From: Nectonema munidae
Taxonomy: Eukaryota; Nematomorpha; Nectonematoida; Nectonematidae
Assembly: GCA_030549495.1 (NCBI GenBank)
Contig: JAUIRK010000292.1
Span: forward strand, 488,501-552,500
Reading direction: 5' to 3'
DNA: 64,000 nt
Shown here: positions 59,837 to 64,000 of the stretch, piece by piece
Layout: each line of letters opens with the position of its first letter
How positions within the stretch are numbered: position 1 is the first letter of the stretch
The notes under the pieces: model-generated
Told to the model about the DNA's origin: nothing
The model's database searches: none
Seen by the model: the letters and a program-made list of their open reading frames with translations, nothing else
Translations under genes and position numbers: made by a program

Positions 59837-60535
59837 ACACACAATTCTTTACTTTATTTCACTTACGGTTTGTATCCCAATCACACATTTCTACCAAAAT
59901 ATCAATGATAAACTGATGTGCATTGACTCCTACCAAATTAACATATCCGTTCTATTTTTTGTTGTAGCTGAGTCAACTATTGGCCCGCAAAGTTGCCGAT
60001 TAATGAAATATAACCAAGAAGACTTAAACAAAACTCGTTAATATTCTTGCGAAGATCAACTACCTCGACTCTTGTTAGTTTCTCCAGTAGCGAGGCGTGC
60101 AAGACGTCTTCCATATTTGAAATCAAGATTGCTTAGCCGTATGGAACAGGTGGTATATGTGGTGCGTTTTGTTCTTCCAGTTATCATGAATAAGATCCCA
60201 TCAAACGAGTGAAAGTTTCAAAGACTTATTTGTTCATGATTATTCCTTTTTAAAACTTATACTCTTGTTTTGTTAGAATTTGATCTGGGTAATTGTTGCA
60301 TCAACTTAAGAAAAAATCTTCCTATACACAAACGGATTAATGAAGAAATAAGGAGATCTGCCATAAACTCAGATAAGTTAAAAAATTTAGAATTTAGAAC
60401 TTTTATTTCATACAATAGAAAACAAAATTCAGGTATTTCTAAATTTTGATCAAAATGACAATATTCTCTGGATAATCTAAAGCTTCTATCCTTATCATCT
60501 CTTCTTACCTTTTCAACTTCAAAATGGCACTAAAC

Positions 60536-60755
60536 AAATCCAAATAAACACTAAGCTATTTTAAAATGGTTTGTCTAAGCAAATTAAAATGCACACTTAG
60601 CAAATTCAAGATAAAAAAACTTTAATCAAAAAATATAAGTAGTTTTTATATTTTAGTTAAGTTAGAGTACAAAAATGATATTTTTGGCTAAAATAATATG
60701 TTTAATTTTATTTGATCATCTTTTTTTCAAAAATTCTTATCTTTTTTCGAGATTT
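60536..60755. repeat. Dispersed ~210-bp repeat, second copy
   Basis: Reverse complement of the Aurora intron 5 repeat (43661-43866). Shared: aagctattttaaaatggttt, gtctaagcaaattaaaatg, agtagtttttatattttag and ttagagtacaaaaatgata. Non-coding, with undefined ends. Confidence 0.65.
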
Positions 60756-61860
60756 GGACGTTTTCAAGTTCATTGTTAAATCCAATCAAAATCATTTACT
60801 CTAAAATATAGTAGAACAAAAACTAGCTAAAAAAATCCCATTAATTTTGGAACAAGAAAACATTCTAATTTATCAAGGTTAAAATTTAGACTTCATGACA
60901 TTTTATTTCTGGCGCTTTTAAAAGTGTAAAACTTGTTAATTACAAAAAATCTATACCGAAAATTCAAGATGCCAAAAATTATAAATATAGATGGTGTTAA
61001 AAAACTATCAAATTAAATTTTACATATTGTTTATTGAAAAATAGAATTTTTATAATTTAACTTGATTAAATTAATTCTTAAAATTTCTTAGACATAAACT
61101 GATAAAAAAATGAATTTGATTAGTGCCCATTAGAATTTGCTTATTACTATTTAGAATTTATTTATTACCAATTTAAATGGGCTTAGAGGCATAAGTTGGT
61201 ATACATCCAACCCACAAACTTTTTATGACTGTTTATGGCAACTCTTTCACTATTGCTCATAGCCGGACATCCTTTTCTTTGTTCCAGAAAAGGTTGGAGA
61301 AATTAAATAAAAAGTTTATCGAAAAACTAAAAACACACAAGCATTGCCCACAATTATATCAAGCTTGGGAGTATATGCTAAAAAAAAAAGAGAAAAGTTA
61401 TCCTAGGTGACTACCCATATACAATAGCCCCCAAGCAATAGGGAATCCTGCGTTCTGCGATATAGTTCTGTTTTTTTTTCTGAGTTCTAGATCCGCCTAT
61501 TTAAATGTAGGATTGGCACAAGGTATAACTCCCAAAACAGTTTCATGTTACGAGCTAGGTTAGGCATAGTCGGTAATCTGGCCTCTGTAGGAGTCTGCTT
61601 GTAGGACCGTTTAAACATTCCAATTGTAAAACATATATCCTAGGGACAACATTTAGGGATAGAGTCAAATTCCAGGGGTAGATTGTTCCTAGCCTAGCAT
61701 GCCCTAAATTATGTATATCTTTCTTAACCCCTATAACATGTATCAAATATTATTTATTAATAATATATAAGATATTGCATGCCTTCTAACGCTTCTATTT
61801 TTGTAGCATATATCTTTTATAATCATATTCTTTTATTTAGGAACAAGCTACATTCCGTCG
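60756..61860. other. Repeat-flanked region, no gene recognised
   Basis: AT-rich sequence with two short frames (61225-61410 plus, 61555-61746 minus) that have no family features I recognise. No carboxypeptidase exon is seen. Confidence 0.4.
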
Positions 61861-62213
61861 TGCCGGTTTTTTATCCTGGTTTTCTTACTCTGAAGAATTG
61901 AAAGGTTTTTACGGTTAGGTAGTGCTCTGTCGACCTGATTATACGTGGTTAGTAATCAAGCTATCACTAGACAATAAGTTTGTTTCCCAAATTGGGAGCG
62001 TTCGCGTTAGGATTGTATCGATCACTCAGCTGTATTTATATATTGTAACATAAATTCATGTAAAATAATATATATATAGCTATGCAGTAACAAGGGCCGG
62101 TAGGCGTTTAGTGGGATGGAAAGTCCAGGTAGACCTGGACTCAGCATTCTGGGCGAGCCACGATATCCGAAAGGATGGGTGCGGACGTCACAAACAACTT
62201 AACTTAAAACTTA
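61861..62213 (+). repeat. Near full-length copy of the AACTT-tailed dispersed repeat
   Basis: It runs from tgccggttttttatcctggt through cccaaattgggagcgttcgc and gatggaaagtccaggtagac to aaaggatgggtgcggacgtc and ends in acaaacaacttaacttaaaa. It pairs with the inverted copy at 15272-15622. A 3' tail of aactt units points to retroposition. Confidence 0.75.
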
Positions 62214-62796
62214 AACATCCAACCTGTTATCAGAACTTTTTTCAGTGAATGTGCAGTAAGATTTGAGATGACGCTACATGCAAATTGATCTAAGGCGATC
62301 TTTGCATTACCTTTTCCTAACTTTTCAAATAGCTGCTAATCAAAATACTGTAAAGTAAGAAATATCGGCAAAATTAAATTTCGCAAACTTAATTTCCAAA
62401 TTTTAAATCTTTTTATTCGAAATTTTTTATAAAATTTTAAATCTTTCATATACAAAATTAGAAATCACTGTAATTTCGATATTAAGTGCTGAACAAGTAG
62501 TAAAATGTTCGTCTTAAACCATGGAATGGCATCACTGTTAAAATGCCGAAGGATGCGATTGCGCGCCAGATCTCCTACTCCACTAGAGAGCGAAGCTGCA
62601 CGCCCGCCCGTAACAAAATAAGGATGTCAAAAGTTATTCATTTCTTTTTTACTTCATTGAATTCCTGGAGAAATAGAAAATAGGAAGGTTGCAATGGATG
62701 CCTGTATTATTCATTCTTTAGTGTTTTCAAGTGTTATTGGACATTTAAGGGCGAACAACTTAAAACTCGCAGTGAGTGCTATTTTTATTTGGCTTG
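62214..62796. other. Intergenic or intronic region, nothing recognised
   Basis: A mildly GC-richer stretch at 62540-62620 (ggatgcgattgcgcgcc) stands out but has no assignable function. No exon is recognised. Confidence 0.4.
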
Positions 62797-62798
62797 TA

Positions 62799-63268
62799 CA
62801 GTCCACTATCATTAATTCGGAACACTTAGGATTCGTCCTTTCCGAATCAGTGGTTTTTTGGATTAATGATTCCTATTTTATTAAAAAACCACACCTTGTC
62901 CTTCTCGATTTCTCGCACCAACTTGTCTCGAACTAAAATTGAATGTCAGATGTCAGTTTAATACTAAAAAGACAACAAAAATTTATTGCACATTAGAATT
63001 TGTAGGTTAATTTTCAGATGTTCCGATTCTACTGGGTGTAGACAATTTTTGAACTTTGATCTTTCTCTAATTACTTCGTGCAAGATATAAAGACTCATTT
63101 GTTCTTCTTCATTTATGAAACTTTTATTTTACAAAACCCCCAAGAGGCTCAGTTGTTAATGCAATCCATCATTCATTAATTTTACTAAATTAAAGATTTT
63201 GGAACAATCAAATTTCCGGATTAAGGAAAATCCGAATTAGGAATTTTCGGATTGGAGGTAGTCAACTG
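62799..63268. mobile_element. pogo/Tigger-type MITE, 470 bp
   Basis: Ends are inverted: cagtccactatcattaattc on the left and the reverse complement of gattggaggtagtcaactg on the right. TA lies at both borders (62797-62798 and 63269-63270). Further inward, ccgaatc and gaattcgg-like motifs recur on both sides. The centre is non-coding (the 80-codon frame 62694-62936 crosses the left end and is not a gene). Confidence 0.6.
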
Positions 63269-63504
63269 TATATATTATGCACACCAGTGTAGGCTCAATG
63301 CCTGTAGCGGTGGACCTCCTTCTTACACCAGACAACATCCTAGGTTTAATATAATTGCAAGCAAAATATAGTTATTTCCTGATATCCAAGACTAAGATAC
63401 AAAATTAGAACTCATTAAAATTATAGATGTCAAATTAATAAAGTGCGATTTACATTTTGCTAATTTTATTGAAGATTATTTTCACACATATAAATAACTA
63501 TAAT

Positions 63505-63660
63505 GTGTTTTTAGGAGTTTTAACGCCATCTAGCATTTTAGAAAAATACATTTAGCAGTGGCCGCTATCTTCTAAAATGCTAGATTTGGTATAGCTAAAC
63601 TTAGCATTTTAAGCTTTAACACATTCAGCACTGCTTTTGAGGAACTTTACTCCTAAACGC
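63505..63660. repeat. Nested inverted-repeat (foldback) structure
   Basis: An inner perfect 16-bp inverted repeat, atctagcattttagaa (63528-63543) and its complement (63570-63585), has a 26-nt loop. An outer shorter pair, tttaggagt (about 63510-63518) and actcctaaa, encloses it. The motif tagcattttaa recurs nearby. It is probably a foldback MITE. Confidence 0.55.
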
Positions 63661-64000
63661 AGGATCCAGCGCTAAATGCCTGCTTTAAAACTGCTAGATT
63701 ACAATGAAACTTATAGGCTATCTAACCTGTTAATTTCTACTGCATGTTTAACTAGTAGCTATTACATTAAAGTCAATAATGGAATATTTTAACTATTTAC
63801 AAAATTGCCGGTATAAATTATATTTTGCATATTATTCTTTAATCAATACTATAAGAATGAAGGCGAATAATTTAAGGAAAAATATTTTATTGATAATAAT
63901 CAATAAACTAAACAATTAATTTCGGTGTAAACTAACAACGTTTTCGAGTTCTAAAAAAATTTCAAGAATTCAAAATAACAAATTTTTAAACTTTTACTAA
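63661..64000. other. Window end, nothing recognised
   Basis: AT-rich sequence with no exon or repeat boundary that I can recognise. Confidence 0.4.

Noticed and set aside
59089-64000. Missing 5' exons of the minus-strand carboxypeptidase
   Set aside because: No minus-strand match to the HGNE, NPDG or signal-peptide exons was found, so they are taken to lie outside the window.
1-64000. LTR retrotransposon, endogenous virus, Polinton or CRISPR array
   Set aside because: No long terminal direct repeats, protease, integrase, capsid or envelope coding, or regularly spaced direct repeats were seen; the reverse-transcriptase pieces are LINE-type.

Overview
This is an AT-rich, intron-bearing eukaryotic window with three recognisable protein-coding genes in a sea of transposon debris. 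Splice sites are canonical GT-AG, introns are either about 50-60 nt or kilobases long, and the repeats are Tc1/pogo/Tigger, hAT, piggyBac-like MITEs, Jockey-like LINEs and tRNA-derived SINEs. That fits an invertebrate, probably an arthropod; a copepod is plausible but this is a guess from style, not from a diagnostic marker.

Layout: 1821-13243 (+) is a complete nine-exon metallocarboxypeptidase of the M14B (carboxypeptidase N/E/M/D) subfamily, 406 residues, with signal peptide, full zinc and catalytic set and a transthyretin-like domain. 13.3-38 kb has no host gene that I can recognise. It holds LINE remnants (21.1, 25.4, 26.8 kb), MITEs, SINEs, a 42-bp minisatellite (23.9 kb), a decayed unclassified transposase-like gene (31.1-33.3 kb), a GC-richer hAT transposase with zinc-finger and dimerisation regions (34.6-36.6 kb) and an almost C-free homopolymer tract ending in 39 Gs (37.0-37.3 kb). 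39048-46845 (+) is a complete seven-exon Aurora kinase of 487 residues, with a Tigger-like transposon antisense in its fifth intron. 47100-59088 (-) is the 3' two-thirds of a second M14B carboxypeptidase, convergent with the Aurora gene; its first exons are not in the window. Its largest intron carries a Tc1 element and a pogo-like element only 17 bp apart. 59.1-64 kb contains repeats only.

The two carboxypeptidases are paralogues (identical lengths for two C-terminal exons, shared intron phases) lying in opposite orientations around the kinase. They would trim C-terminal basic residues from secreted peptides if active as in their family. The kinase is a mitotic regulator and has no evident functional link to them. 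I saw no convincing RNA gene, CRISPR array, LTR or retroviral element, and nothing that amounts to a new multi-gene system; the novelty is in paralogue divergence and in the repeat families.
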